A DNA stretch of 42,037 nt from Verrucomicrobiota bacterium. Its GTDB lineage: Bacteria; Verrucomicrobiota; Kiritimatiellia; JAKQHR01. Within the stretch, counting starts at the first letter, position 1, and each line of letters starts with the position of its first letter. Shown here piece by piece: positions 41,978 through 42,037 of the stretch. Both the position numbers and the translations under genes were made by a program. The stretch covers positions 1 through 42,037 of the forward strand of contig JAKQHR010000132.1 of assembly GCA_029557905.1 (NCBI GenBank), written 5' to 3'. The notes beneath the pieces are model-generated. The model did not search any database. It had not been told where the DNA came from and was given only the letters and a program-made list of their open reading frames with translations.

Positions 41978-41984
41978 GTTGGCC
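41978..41984 (+). other. Further GTTGGCC core-like site
   Basis: Identical to the R' box of the first attC and followed at once by ATG, as at 41098-41107. No properly spaced R'' partner is seen to its left, apart from GGCCAAC at 41612. An AACGAT/ATCGTT hairpin (41955-41980) overlaps it. Confidence 0.4.
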
Positions 41985-42037
41985 ATGTGGAGCGTCAATG
42001 AATTCCCCAGAGCATATTATGCAGTCAAAACAGGGAT
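41985..42037 (+). CDS. Possible next cassette gene, 5' end only
   Basis: From ATG 41985 the frame is open to the window end and reads WSVNEFPRAYYAVKTG after the Met. It begins directly behind the GTTGGCC core, the position expected for the gene of a following cassette. Seventeen codons are too few to prove coding or to assign a family, so this is tentative. Confidence 0.35.
   Translation, partial: MWSVNEFPRAYYAVKTG

Overview
The window reads as a compact, moderately GC-rich bacterial chromosome. Genes often overlap by 1-31 nt and several convergent pairs are separated by 0-4 nt. The PVC superphylum, possibly Kiritimatiellota, is a guess. It rests on a PEP-CTERM surface protein, a GH172/DUF2961 lipoprotein, HEAT and TPR envelope proteins, and intergenic palindromic TTCCAA/TTGGAA repeats. 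No 16S rRNA or other decisive marker is present. Several sigma70-like promoters follow the pattern TTGNNN-17-TAGANT or close to it, and in three of them the -10 box lies only 8-9 nt before the start codon, which suggests leaderless mRNAs.

Layout. 1-950: end of panB and complete panC (pantothenate). 954-2205 (minus): DUF167 protein and an extended-SDR sugar epimerase. 2326-7933 (plus): a HEAT-repeat exported protein, a GH172 lipoprotein, and a trio made of a TPR/LysM lipoprotein and two C-terminally anchored coiled-coil or small proteins. 7963-9924: metallophosphoesterase, DUF457 membrane protein, trmL, rpmB. 10008-12555: citrate synthase, a putative outer-membrane barrel and a TPR protein. 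12556-18450 (minus): purine operon in the order purS-purL-purQ-purM-purN-purD, giving de novo IMP steps from FGAM synthesis to GAR synthesis. It is preceded by a large ADP-forming acyl-CoA synthetase fused to a GNAT acetyltransferase (18630-21380).

21550-35064 is a cell-surface glycan region. A single MBOAT O-acyltransferase is surrounded by three paralogous membrane-anchored SGNH (GDS...DxxH) proteins, a membrane-anchored PA14 protein, two GT-C type polytopic proteins, a GT2 plus DUF2304 pair, a GT4 and a second GT2, and a GDP-fucose synthase-like reductase. The likely job is assembly and O-acetylation of a surface polysaccharide. A PEP-CTERM protein with its own consensus promoter and terminator follows. 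Then come a TPR protein, creD and a PHP histidinol phosphatase, all on the minus strand.

39283-42037 is accessory DNA. It starts with three tandem palindromes and a REP-like cloverleaf element, and then holds what I read as integron gene cassettes. A GTTAGCG core site precedes a Zn-ribbon/TM protein gene. That gene is followed by a 72-bp attC with R''/R' boxes, paired L arms and an extrahelical base. A second, AT-richer cassette (secreted protein, 172 aa) and a probable decayed attC follow. After them come twelve A-tracts phased at about 10 bp (predicted curved DNA), a perfect 10-bp palindrome, another GTTGGCC core and the start of a further ORF cut by the window end. No integron integrase is in the window, so this is an orphan array or the edge of a larger one. 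No rRNA, tRNA, CRISPR array or recognisable transposase gene was seen.
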